NCBI GenBank assembly: GCA_934561515.1
Contig: CAKTGM010000023.1
Location: forward strand, 1 to 30,524
From: an uncultured Oscillospiraceae bacterium
GTDB taxonomy: Bacteria > Bacillota > Clostridia > Oscillospirales > Oscillospiraceae
DNA: 30,524 nt
Reading direction: 5' to 3'
Shown piece after piece: positions 7,503-14,965 of this stretch; position 1 is the stretch's first letter, and the number at the start of each line of letters is the position of its first letter. The notes below the pieces were generated by a model that was given only the letters and a program-made list of their open reading frames with translations, was not told where the DNA came from and made no database searches. A program made the position numbers and the translations under genes.

Positions 7503-8323
7503 CGTTTTCTTTCCTCTTTTAATACATCTTCAAATGCAAGGCCGTACCAGTGCGCCTCGCCGCGCGCGGCGGTCGCGCGCACACAGCGGTCGCAGAAATC
7601 CGCCGCGCGTGGCAGCGCCTCCGCCGCCTTTTTTCCGTTCATCAGCTCGCCGCAGAGGGCGGAGGCAAACACGTCTCCCGTGCCGTGCATCGGCTGAGAA
7701 AGGCGGGGCTTAAAAATCTCCGTATACTGTCCGTCAAGGCGCGCGCAGTAGCCGATCTCCTCGCCGCGGCGAACGCCCGTGATGATGACATTCTCCACGG
7801 GGAGCTTTGCAAGGATGTCCCGCTCGTCCGTATCCATCGGGCAGCCTGCAAGGAGCGCCGCCTCCGTGCGGTTGGGCGTGATGAGCTGCGCTGCCTTGCA
7901 GAGCGTGCGCATCCCCTGCACATACTCCTCTGAAAAGCAGCCGTAGAGCGCGCCGTTGTCGCCAAGCACGGGGTCGACCACAACAAGGGTCGAGGGGGTG
8001 GCAAATTCGCGCAGGAAGCGCCGGGCAAAGTCAAGCTGCGAAGCGGAAGCGAAAAAGCCGGTGCACACGCCGTCGAAGCGGATATCGAGCTTCTTCCAGT
8101 GCGCGGCGAAGGCCTCCATCTCCTCTGTCATGCCGCGCATGACGTAGGGGCCGAAGCCGCTCGCGGTGTGGGTGGATAAAAGCGCGGTCGGCAGCGGCAC
8201 GGTCTCCACGCCGTAGGCCGAGATGATGGGCATCGCCACGCTCAGAGAGCACTTGCCAAAGCACGAAAGATCATTTAAAAGGGCCATGCGCTTCATGCCG
8301 CTTCCGTTCACAGACTGGTTCAT
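7499..8323 (-). CDS. pdxK: Pyridoxal/pyridoxamine kinase inserted in the pst operon
   Basis: 274 residues, ribokinase/PfkB superfamily, closest in pattern to bacterial PdxK/PdxY-type pyridoxamine kinases. Features are NDLSCFGKCSL at 17-27, VDPVLGDNG at 116-124, TPNRTEA at 149-155, and the anion-hole/catalytic GTGD at 214-217 (D217 the likely base). It should phosphorylate B6 vitamers to the 5'-phosphates using ATP, in the cytoplasm. The start at 8323 is preferred because AGGAGG lies 8 bases upstream inside the end of pstA and ATGA overlaps the pstA stop; an internal ATG at 8296 is the alternative. A longer frame to 8638 runs through pstA and is rejected. A hydroxymethylpyrimidine kinase activity cannot be excluded. 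Confidence 0.88.
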   Translation of the reverse strand: MNQSVNGSGMKRMALLNDLSCFGKCSLSVAMPIISAYGVETVPLPTALLSTHTASGFGPYVMRGMTEEMEAFAAHWKKLDIRFDGVCTGFFASASQLDFARRFLREFATPSTLVVVDPVLGDNGALYGCFSEEYVQGMRTLCKAAQLITPNRTEAALLAGCPMDTDERDILAKLPVENVIITGVRRGEEIGYCARLDGQYTEIFKPRLSQPMHGTGDVFASALCGELMNGKKAAEALPRAADFCDRCVRATAARGEAHWYGLAFEDVLKEERKR

Positions 8324-9171
8324 TCCTGTTTCCTCCTGAAGTACCGGCCTAAAAGATCGGCCGTAAGGTCTATGAGCATGGTCAGCAGCATCAGGATGGC
8401 CGCGATGGCGAACACCAGCCCCGTATCGCTCGACTCCTTGGCGTAGAAGTACAGCGCCACGGTGAGCGTCGCGCCCGCGTTGTGCAGCCCTTCCCAGAAG
8501 CCATAGAGCATATGCGCCGAGCCCGCCGTGAACAGCAGCGCCGCCGATTCGCCGAGGATGCGTCCGATCGACAAAATGCAGCCGGTCACAACGCCGTCCA
8601 CGCAGCCGGGCAGCACCACCGTGCGGATGGTGCGCCACTTGCCCGCGCCGAGGGCGAACGCGCCCTCGCGGTAGCTCTGCGGCACGGTCTTGAGGCTCTC
8701 CTGCGTGGTGCGCATGATGGTCGGCAGGTTCATGATCGTGAGCGTCAGCGCACCGGCAAGCAGCGACGTGCCGTTTTTGCAGAAGATCAGCATACCGACA
8801 AGGCCGTAGATGATCGAGGGAATGCCCGAGAGCGTTTCCGAGGCGTATTCGATGACGGAAACGAGCCTTTTGTTCGCGGCGTATTCATTGAGATAGATCG
8901 CCGCGCCCACGCCGAGCGGCAGCACGATCAGAAGTGCCGCAGCGACGATATAGAGCGTGCTCAAAATGTCCGGCAGGATGCCGACGCGGTTTGCAAGGTA
9001 GCTTGGCGCGGTGGAGAGCATCTCCCATGTGATGTTTGGAATACCATTGCCCAATATATAACCAATCATAAACACAACGAGCGCACAAGTCAATACTGCC
9101 GCTGTGCCCATGAGCGTTCGCATCAGGATGATATAGGCCCTGCGGCGGGCCGAGGCACGCCCTTTGAGCAT
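8320..9171 (-). CDS. pstA: Phosphate ABC transporter permease PstA
   Basis: 283 residues with about six membrane spans. The cytoplasmic coupling (EAA) loop is recognisable around YREGAFALGAGKWRTIRTVVLPG. The segments SGIPSIIYGLVG and RILGESAALLFTAG are typical of PstA. It pairs with PstC to form the phosphate channel energised by PstB. Its ATG follows the pstC stop with no spacer, and its own stop overlaps the pdxK start by ATGA. Confidence 0.95.
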   Translation of the reverse strand: MLKGRASARRRAYIILMRTLMGTAAVLTCALVVFMIGYILGNGIPNITWEMLSTAPSYLANRVGILPDILSTLYIVAAALLIVLPLGVGAAIYLNEYAANKRLVSVIEYASETLSGIPSIIYGLVGMLIFCKNGTSLLAGALTLTIMNLPTIMRTTQESLKTVPQSYREGAFALGAGKWRTIRTVVLPGCVDGVVTGCILSIGRILGESAALLFTAGSAHMLYGFWEGLHNAGATLTVALYFYAKESSDTGLVFAIAAILMLLTMLIDLTADLLGRYFRRKQE

Positions 9172-10047
9172 TCAGTCTCCCTCCTTGTTGCGCTTTAAGA
9201 AGAAATTCAGCGCCGCGTTGATGAGCAGGATGAAAAGATACAGCACGAGCGCAATGGAAAAGAGCGCCTGACGCTGCAAGCCCGAGGCGTAGGACATCTC
9301 GCTTGCAACGGCGGTCGTAAGAAAACGGACGCTCTCAAAGATCGACAACGGCATATTCGGCACGTTGCCCGAGACCATCATCACCGCCATCGCCTCGCCG
9401 ATGGCGCGGCCCACGCCGAGCACGACTGCCGCGGCGATGCCGCTCTTTGCCGCCGGAACGGAGACGCGGAAATAGGTCTCGATCGGCGTCGCGCCCAGCG
9501 CAAGCGAGGCGTCCTCATATTCCTTCGGCACGGCCTCGAGCGCCGTGACGCTCACCTTGATGATCGACGGCAGGATCATCACCGCCAGCACGAGGATGGC
9601 GGCGAGCAGGCTCGCGCCGTCGGGCAGGCGGAAGGCCTTGCGGATGGCGGGCACGAGCACCAGCATACCGACCAGGCCGTAAACGACCGAGGGGATGCCC
9701 GCGAGCAGGCTGACGGCGGATTGCAGCACCGCGCGCACGCGCTTCGGCGCGACCTTGGATAAGTACACCGCCGTCAAAAAGCCCACCGGCACGCCGAGGG
9801 CGATCGCGCCCGCCGTGCCGTACACGCTCGTGAGGATGAAGGGGAGGATGCCGTACTGCGGCTGCGATGCCGTGGACGCCCACGTTTTGCCGAAGAGAAA
9901 CTTCAAAAGCCCGATCTCCCGGATGGCCGGAATACCGGAGACGATCAGATAGACCGTGATGAGCAGCACGCAGCCGACCGTGATGAGCCCGAGCATGAGA
10001 AAAATGCCGTGCACGGCGGCTTCAAACCATTTTTTCTTCTGCGCCAT
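9172..10047 (-). CDS. pstC: Phosphate ABC transporter permease PstC
   Basis: 291 residues with about six membrane spans. Visible family motifs are the AGIPSVVYGLVGMLVL segment, the EAA-type loop around YEDASLALGATPIETYFRV, and GRAIGEAMAVMMVSGN. It is the partner of PstA in phosphate import. The ATG at 10047 is preceded by a GAGAGGAAAG site. A 60-base gap holding a hairpin separates it from pstS; from here on the operon has essentially no spacers. Confidence 0.95.
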   Translation of the reverse strand: MAQKKKWFEAAVHGIFLMLGLITVGCVLLITVYLIVSGIPAIREIGLLKFLFGKTWASTASQPQYGILPFILTSVYGTAGAIALGVPVGFLTAVYLSKVAPKRVRAVLQSAVSLLAGIPSVVYGLVGMLVLVPAIRKAFRLPDGASLLAAILVLAVMILPSIIKVSVTALEAVPKEYEDASLALGATPIETYFRVSVPAAKSGIAAAVVLGVGRAIGEAMAVMMVSGNVPNMPLSIFESVRFLTTAVASEMSYASGLQRQALFSIALVLYLFILLINAALNFFLKRNKEGD

Positions 10048-10064
10048 AGTTCTTTCCTCTCTGC

Positions 10065-10101
10065 CCTTTGCGGGAGACGGTCAGACCGCCTCCCACAAAG
10101 G
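10065..10101 (-). other. Intercistronic hairpin between pstS and pstC
   Basis: CCTTTG (10065-10070) pairs with CAAAGG (10096-10101), and the inner GGGAG-ACGGT arm pairs with ACCGCCTCCC with one mismatch. No T tract follows on the minus strand, so it is unlikely to be a full terminator. In other pst operons such hairpins stabilise or process the pstS message so that the binding protein is made in excess; that role here is inference. Confidence 0.55.
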
Positions 10102-10107
10102 TTTGTT

Positions 10108-10965
10108 TCAGTTGACGGAGACCGCGCCGGCGTTGGCGATGATGTCAGCCGCCTCGCCGGAGGTTGCGTAGTCGAAGAAGGCCTGCGCAGCGGGAGAAAG
10201 CTCGCTGCCCATCTTCGTGACGAGCACGAAGGGACGCTGGACAACATAGCTGCCGTCTCTCACAGTGTCCTCCGTTGCCGCAACACCGCCGACGGTCAGC
10301 GCCTTGACGCTCTCGCCCACCGCGGAGAGGGAGGCGTAGCCGATGGCATTGGGATTCTTCGAAACGGTGTTGATGACGTCGCCCGTGGAGGTCAGCTCCT
10401 GACGGTAGGCGCAGGAGTCCTTAGTGCCGGTGATGGATTCAAAGCCGTCGCGCGTGCCGGAGCCGGCCTCGCGGCCGATGAGCACGATCTCGGCGTCGTT
10501 GCCGCCGACGTCCTTCCAGTTGGTGATCTCGCCGGTGTAGATCCTGGCGATGGTGTCCACGTCAAGGTCGGAGACGGGGTTCTCGGGGCTCACGACGATG
10601 GCGATGCCATCGAGGGCAAGGACCGTCTCGGTGAGGCCGGAGGCCTTTTCATCGCTCTTGAGCGCGCGGCTCGAAAGGCCGATGTCGCAGCGGCCCTCGG
10701 AAACGGCCTGAATGCCGCTGCCCGAGCCGGTGGGGTTGTAGGTGAACTTCACGTCCTTGTTGGCGGCCATGAAGGATTCGCCGAGGGAGTTGATAACCTT
10801 TTCCATCGAGGTCGAGCCGTCGGTGGAGACGGTGCCGGAGAGGGTCGCGGTCTGGGCGCCGCTGCCGGAGTCCTTGTCGCTGCTGTCATCGGTTTTGCTG
10901 CCGCAGGCCGTCAGGACGCTAAGCGCCAGCGCTGCGGTCAGGGCAAGAGAGAGTAACTTTTTCAT
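10108..10965 (-). CDS. pstS: Phosphate-binding lipoprotein PstS
   Basis: 285 residues. A lipoprotein signal peptide (basic start, hydrophobic core, lipobox LTAC with C21) is followed by a Ser/Asp-rich linker. The PstS fold then shows the phosphate-contacting loops: STDGSTSMEKV near the start, NPTGSGSGIQAV, and GREAGSGTRDGFE. It is anchored on the outer face of the membrane and delivers phosphate to PstCA. First gene of the operon; GGAAGT precedes the ATG. Length is typical. Confidence 0.96.
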   Translation of the reverse strand: MKKLLSLALTAALALSVLTACGSKTDDSSDKDSGSGAQTATLSGTVSTDGSTSMEKVINSLGESFMAANKDVKFTYNPTGSGSGIQAVSEGRCDIGLSSRALKSDEKASGLTETVLALDGIAIVVSPENPVSDLDVDTIARIYTGEITNWKDVGGNDAEIVLIGREAGSGTRDGFESITGTKDSCAYRQELTSTGDVINTVSKNPNAIGYASLSAVGESVKALTVGGVAATEDTVRDGSYVVQRPFVLVTKMGSELSPAAQAFFDYATSGEAADIIANAGAVSVN

Positions 10966-11018
10966 GGTGTTTTTTACTTCCTTTCGTTTTGTTCGGACCT
11001 TTGTTCCTTACAATGCCC

Positions 11019-11075
11019 AGCATAAAGGCAGGATGTAAAATCAGAAAGTCTTCTTTTGTAAAATCGCGGTAAAAG
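11019..11075 (-). promoter_or_regulatory. Candidate Pho-box promoter of the pst-pho operon
   Basis: On the minus strand TTTTAC repeats lie at 11074-11069, 11063-11058 and 11040-11035. The first two are 11 bases apart and the third is 23 further, close to two periods. Bacillus PhoP boxes are TT(A/C/T)A(C/T)A-like repeats spaced 11 bases. A -10-like TATGCT (11024-11019) follows, with only a poor -35 (TTTCTG) 17 bases upstream, as expected for an activator-dependent promoter. The sequence was matched by eye. Confidence 0.5.
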
Positions 11076-11080
11076 CGAGA

Positions 11081-11117
11081 AAGAAGGCGCTTCCCTTCGC
11101 GGAAAGCGCCTTCTTTT
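11081..11117 (-). terminator. Terminator of the ABC transporter gene
   Basis: A 12-bp stem (11081-11092 with 11104-11115) has an 11-base loop and lies about 20 bases past the stop at 11137. On the minus strand the 3' arm ends in TTCTTTCT, a usable U-rich tail. It separates this gene from the pstS promoter. Confidence 0.7.
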
Positions 11118-11136
11118 CGGCGGTCTGATGCGGTTT

Positions 11137-14124
11137 TTATTCCGTGCGCAGGGCTTCGACAGGGTCCTTGCGCGCGGCGATGCCCGAGGGGATGAGCCCC
11201 GCGAGGAATGTCAGCGCCATGCTGATGGCGACGAGCGCCGCGCCGCCGGCGGGCGGCAGGATGGCGTTGAGGCTCTCGATGCCCGTCAGGCGGTGGACAA
11301 TGAGGTTGATGGGCAGGAGGAGCAGCAGCGTCACGCCGATGCCGATCACGCCTGAGCAGAAGCCCTCGATGAGCGTTTCCGCGTTGAAGACGCGGGAGAT
11401 GTCGCGCTTGCTCGCGCCGATGGCGCGCAGGATGCCGATCTCCTTCGTGCGCTCGAGCACGGAGATATAGGTGATGATGCCGATCATGATGCTCGAAACA
11501 ATGAGCGAGATGGCGACAAAGGCGATGAGCACATAGCTGATGGCGTTGATGATCGTGGTGATCGAGCTCATGAGAAGCGCCACATAGTCGGTGTACTCGA
11601 TCCGGTCATCCTCGGAGGCGGCGGCGTTGTACTGCTCGATCGCATCGGCGATGGCGTCCTTGTCGGCAAAGGTCGAGGCGAAGATGTTGACGGTCTTGGG
11701 GCTTGCAAGGTCAACGTCGCCGAGCAGTCTGAGATTCTCTTCATACGAGCCGTTCGAAACGGTCGCGGGCATATAATTGTCATAGAGCCAGTTATATTGC
11801 TCGCGCGTCAGCGGCGTGACGGCGGGGGATTTTTTCAGCGCAAGGTCGAGCGCCATGGCGAGCTGGTCGCTCGTCATGTTGGCGAGGCGCGCCTGCACGC
11901 CCGCGGCGTACTGCCCCGTCACCTGCTCGCGGATGGACTGCTCCACATAGGAAAAGAGCGTTTCGTCGTCCATCTGCGCGATATAGGACTTGACGGCCGC
12001 CTCGTCCACGCCCATCTGCCGGGCGTAGGCCGAAACCACCATCTGCTCAATGCCCGCGCGGTCGAGCGCGCCCATCTGCTGCTCGACGATGGCGGCGAGG
12101 TATTCCTCGCTCGGCACACTCATCATGGCGGTGTAGGCCGCGGCGCGCTCGGTGACGGAAAGCGTTTCGAGGTGCGCGGTCACATCCGCCTCCTTCTGCT
12201 CCTCGCTCACGGCGTAGTCGTCGGTCAGAAACGGCAGGCCGAGGATAACGTCGGTCGCGGGGTCAGCCTTCTGCTTTTGCAGGATCTCGGTCTTCCCCGC
12301 CTTTTCGACAAGATAATCCGTCAGGGCGGAGGTGTAGCCGATCGCGCCGGAGAGCATGGAGGAAACGGCATTCTCGTTCGGGCGCAGGATGCCGACGATC
12401 TTCACGCGCGTGCCGACGGTGTCCGAATTGTAGAGGAAGTCAAGGCCCGTCTCGCTCGTGCTCACATCGGTGTACGCGCCGCTCGCAGAATCGTACTGGT
12501 AGCGCTCGGCGGGCAGGATGATCTGAAAGCGCAGGCCGCAGAGATCCTCGTAGCTCCAGCTCTGGATGTTCTTTTCGTCAAGGGCGGAGCCGTCGAGCAT
12601 ATGCTGCATGGAGGAAACGACCTCATCCTGTGCGCTCAGGCCGAGGGAGTAGATCACAAGGTCGGAAATTTCGTTGTCCTTATTGACGATGAGCACGACC
12701 TCGTCATACTTCTGCGGCCAGGAGCCGTAGATGAGGTCATACTGCTCGTGCAAAAGGTCTCCCACAAGCTCGCCGTCTTCGCCGTCTTGCGGCGGGAGCA
12801 TCTGCTCCCAGGTCTCCATCGCGGAGTAGGCCGAGCCGAAGCGCTCGAAATAGCTGCTGTAATCGCCGCCGTAGAGCGCGCTCATGCAGGTCTGCATCAG
12901 CTCCGTCACGTCGGATTTGAAGACCTTGCCGTCCGCATCCTTCGCGTAGATGCTCATGCCAAGGTCATAGTCATAGGAAACGGCGCTGATGTGGCGGGAA
13001 AGCTCGTTGTCGCCCTCAAGATAGGCCTTAAAGTCCTTCAGGTTGTTCGTCTGCGTCTCCGCCGAGGCAAAGGAGTTCATCATGTCGTACATGATGTTGT
13101 TGGAATACACGGCGTCGCGCTCGTGCTGCGCTTCGCCCTCTTTGTTCGGCGAGTGCACGCCCATGAGCGTCGTCACCATGCTGGACATATCCACGCTCTC
13201 TGCCTCGATGGTCAGAGGATAGCTCGAGAGCGTATCCTCCTGCACGCGGTCGATATAGGTCTGGATGCCGTTGCTCAGCGACAGGATGAGCGCGATGCCG
13301 ATGATGCCGATGCTCCCGGCGAAGGCCGTCAGGAATGTCCTGCCCTTTTTCGTCATCAGGTTGTTGCGCGAGAGGGAGAGGGCGGTCGCAAAGCGCATCG
13401 AGGTCTTTTTGCTCCTGCCCGTGCGCGGCTGCTCCGTGCCGTCTTCCTCATACGGCGCGCTGTCGTCCACGATCTCGCCGTCCTTTAAGCGCACGATGCG
13501 GCTCGCGTAGGTCTCGGCAAGCTCGGGGTTGTGCGTCACCATGATGATGAGGCGGTCCTTGGAGATCTCCTTCAAGATCTCCATCACCTGCACGCTCGTT
13601 TCGCTGTCGAGCGCGCCGGTCGGCTCGTCGGCAAGCAGGATGTCCGGGTCGTTGACGAGCGCCCGCGCGATGGCGACGCGCTGCATCTGGCCGCCGGACA
13701 TCTGGTTGGGCTTTTTGTCGAGCTGATCGCCGAGGCCAACGCTCTCAAGCGCCTTGATGGCGCGCTCGCGGCGCTCTGACTTGCTCACGCCCGAGAGCGT
13801 GAGCGCCAGCTCCACATTGCTCAGGACCGTCTGGTGCGGGATGAGGTTATAGCTCTGGAAGACGAAGCCGACGGAGTGGTTGCGATAGCTGTCCCAGTCG
13901 GCGTCGGAGAAATCCTTGGTCGATCGGCCGCCGATGATGAGATCGCCCTTCGTATAGTGGTCAAGGCCGCCGATGATGTTGAGCAGCGTCGTCTTGCCGC
14001 AGCCCGAATGGCCGAGGATGGCGACAAACTCGCTCTCGCGGAAGTTGAGGCTTACGCCCCGCAGCGCATGGACGGTGGCATCGCCCGCCTGATAGTCCTT
14101 GACGATGGATCGCAGCTTCAGCAT
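11137..14124 (-). CDS. ABC transporter, fused ATPase and FtsX/MacB-type permease
   Basis: 995 residues. The N-terminal ATPase of the LolD/MacB class has Walker A GHSGCGKTT at 38-46, signature MSGGQ at 142-146 and Walker B ILLADEPTGALD from 162. The permease half has one span at about 258-282, a very large extracytoplasmic region of about 565 residues, and three spans near the C-terminus (about 850-885, 912-940, 950-980), i.e. the FtsX/MacB topology. Such proteins export or extract peptides, lipoproteins or antimicrobials by mechanotransmission rather than ordinary channel transport. The start at 14124 is chosen because a promoter lies at 14171-14199 and AAGG precedes it; the open frame reaches 14376 but passes through that promoter. 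It is monocistronic and the substrate is unknown. Confidence 0.88.
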   Translation of the reverse strand: MLKLRSIVKDYQAGDATVHALRGVSLNFRESEFVAILGHSGCGKTTLLNIIGGLDHYTKGDLIIGGRSTKDFSDADWDSYRNHSVGFVFQSYNLIPHQTVLSNVELALTLSGVSKSERRERAIKALESVGLGDQLDKKPNQMSGGQMQRVAIARALVNDPDILLADEPTGALDSETSVQVMEILKEISKDRLIIMVTHNPELAETYASRIVRLKDGEIVDDSAPYEEDGTEQPRTGRSKKTSMRFATALSLSRNNLMTKKGRTFLTAFAGSIGIIGIALILSLSNGIQTYIDRVQEDTLSSYPLTIEAESVDMSSMVTTLMGVHSPNKEGEAQHERDAVYSNNIMYDMMNSFASAETQTNNLKDFKAYLEGDNELSRHISAVSYDYDLGMSIYAKDADGKVFKSDVTELMQTCMSALYGGDYSSYFERFGSAYSAMETWEQMLPPQDGEDGELVGDLLHEQYDLIYGSWPQKYDEVVLIVNKDNEISDLVIYSLGLSAQDEVVSSMQHMLDGSALDEKNIQSWSYEDLCGLRFQIILPAERYQYDSASGAYTDVSTSETGLDFLYNSDTVGTRVKIVGILRPNENAVSSMLSGAIGYTSALTDYLVEKAGKTEILQKQKADPATDVILGLPFLTDDYAVSEEQKEADVTAHLETLSVTERAAAYTAMMSVPSEEYLAAIVEQQMGALDRAGIEQMVVSAYARQMGVDEAAVKSYIAQMDDETLFSYVEQSIREQVTGQYAAGVQARLANMTSDQLAMALDLALKKSPAVTPLTREQYNWLYDNYMPATVSNGSYEENLRLLGDVDLASPKTVNIFASTFADKDAIADAIEQYNAAASEDDRIEYTDYVALLMSSITTIINAISYVLIAFVAISLIVSSIMIGIITYISVLERTKEIGILRAIGASKRDISRVFNAETLIEGFCSGVIGIGVTLLLLLPINLIVHRLTGIESLNAILPPAGGAALVAISMALTFLAGLIPSGIAARKDPVEALRTE

Positions 14125-14170
14125 AGTCTGCCTTCTTTCTGAGAAGATAAGTGAATAAGAATTCCAGAGT

Positions 14171-14199
14171 AGGATATCATTTTGGCTTTTTATCGTCAA
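14171..14199 (-). promoter_or_regulatory. Sigma-A promoter of the fused ABC transporter
   Basis: On the minus strand TTGACG (14199-14194) and TATCCT (14176-14171) are separated by 17 bases, about 47 bases ahead of the ATG at 14124. The A/T-rich spacer contrasts with the GC-rich surroundings. Confidence 0.7.
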
Positions 14200-14252
14200 C
14201 CGGCGCGCGGAAGAATTCACCGAAAGTTCATCTTCGTTTACTAATTCCATAT

Positions 14253-14288
14253 AAAAGAAGAGAAGCGCCTCGGCGCTCCCCTTCTTTT
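14253..14288 (-). terminator. Terminator of the padR operon
   Basis: A 17-bp imperfect stem (14253-14269 with 14272-14288, two mismatches) ends in TTTT on the minus strand, 6 bases past the stop at 14294. Confidence 0.75.
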
Positions 14289-14293
14289 CGTCT

Positions 14294-14965
14294 TTAGCTG
14301 TACGAGCTGGAAAGCGTCGTGCCGAACTCATAGCGCAGCACCTCGTTGTCCCCGCTGTCGTAGCCGACGAGATCATATTCGTCGTAGCCCGAATCTCTGA
14401 AGCCCTGTTCGGCGATTGGTCCGCCGGCGAGGAAATAGCGATGCCCGCCGTCCTCGATGAGCTCGAGCGGCGTCACGGCGGCAGTCTCGGCAACAAATTC
14501 ATTATCTTTATATCTCACGTGCCGCCGCACGATCTCCGCGCGGCCGACAGCCGCGTCGTCGATACGTCCCCAGTAAAAAAGCGCCCTGTTCATGCCGTGA
14601 CCACTCACCATTGACCAGCAGCCCGCGTGGACGCGCTCTCCGTCCGAGCAGTCGAGCACCGAGCCGGAGGCCTCCTGCCAGCCGAGCAGCGCGTAGAAAT
14701 TGCTCGCGCCGCAATAGGTCACATTCTCGCTCACCATCAGCGTGACGCGCAGCGTCTTACGGATGTTTCCCGCGGGAAGGGACGCGAGCTCGTGCGTCTT
14801 TTCGTATACGCCGTAGCGCTGCTTGCCGTCGCGCAGGGCCATGGCGCGTGTCAGGTGTCCGCCGCCGAGGATGTTGCAGACGAGCAGCGTGCAGAGCATG
14901 ACGGCAACACTTCTGACAGCGCAGCGCGCCCTCGTCGGCCGCTTTCCGGTCTTCCGCTTTTTCAC
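14294..14965 (-). CDS. Unrecognised membrane-anchored or exported protein
   Basis: 223 residues. A strongly basic N-terminus (about 1-15) precedes one hydrophobic stretch (about 16-38), so it is secreted or anchored with the rest outside. The outer part has two cysteines 16 residues apart (in TYCGASN and LDCSDGE) and one further on (AGCWSM), and ends in a Ser-rich tail. I do not recognise the family. It starts with GTG in a GTGA overlap with the upstream HAAS gene, with GGAGGGGGG as the site, so it is third in the PadR-controlled operon. An envelope-stress accessory role would fit this neighbourhood but is a guess. Confidence 0.65.
   Translation of the reverse strand: MKKRKTGKRPTRARCAVRSVAVMLCTLLVCNILGGGHLTRAMALRDGKQRYGVYEKTHELASLPAGNIRKTLRVTLMVSENVTYCGASNFYALLGWQEASGSVLDCSDGERVHAGCWSMVSGHGMNRALFYWGRIDDAAVGRAEIVRRHVRYKDNEFVAETAAVTPLELIEDGGHRYFLAGGPIAEQGFRDSGYDEYDLVGYDSGDNEVLRYEFGTTLSSSYS

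Noticed and set aside
6066..7697. A 543-codon plus-strand open frame
   Set aside because: It is antisense to phoU and pstB, both fully intact with ribosome binding sites and coupled starts.
8324..8638. A longer N-terminus for the kinase in the pst operon
   Set aside because: The extra 105 codons overlap pstA in another frame; the start at 8323 has AGGAGG and an ATGA overlap and agrees with family length.
11797..13488. A 563-codon plus-strand open frame
   Set aside because: It is antisense to the ABC transporter and shows only low-complexity His/Arg/Val-rich sequence typical of shadow frames.
14125..14376. A longer N-terminus for the fused ABC transporter
   Set aside because: The extension crosses a good promoter (14171-14199) and the upstream operon's terminator, and ABC ATPases of this class start close to the MLKLRSIVKDY segment.
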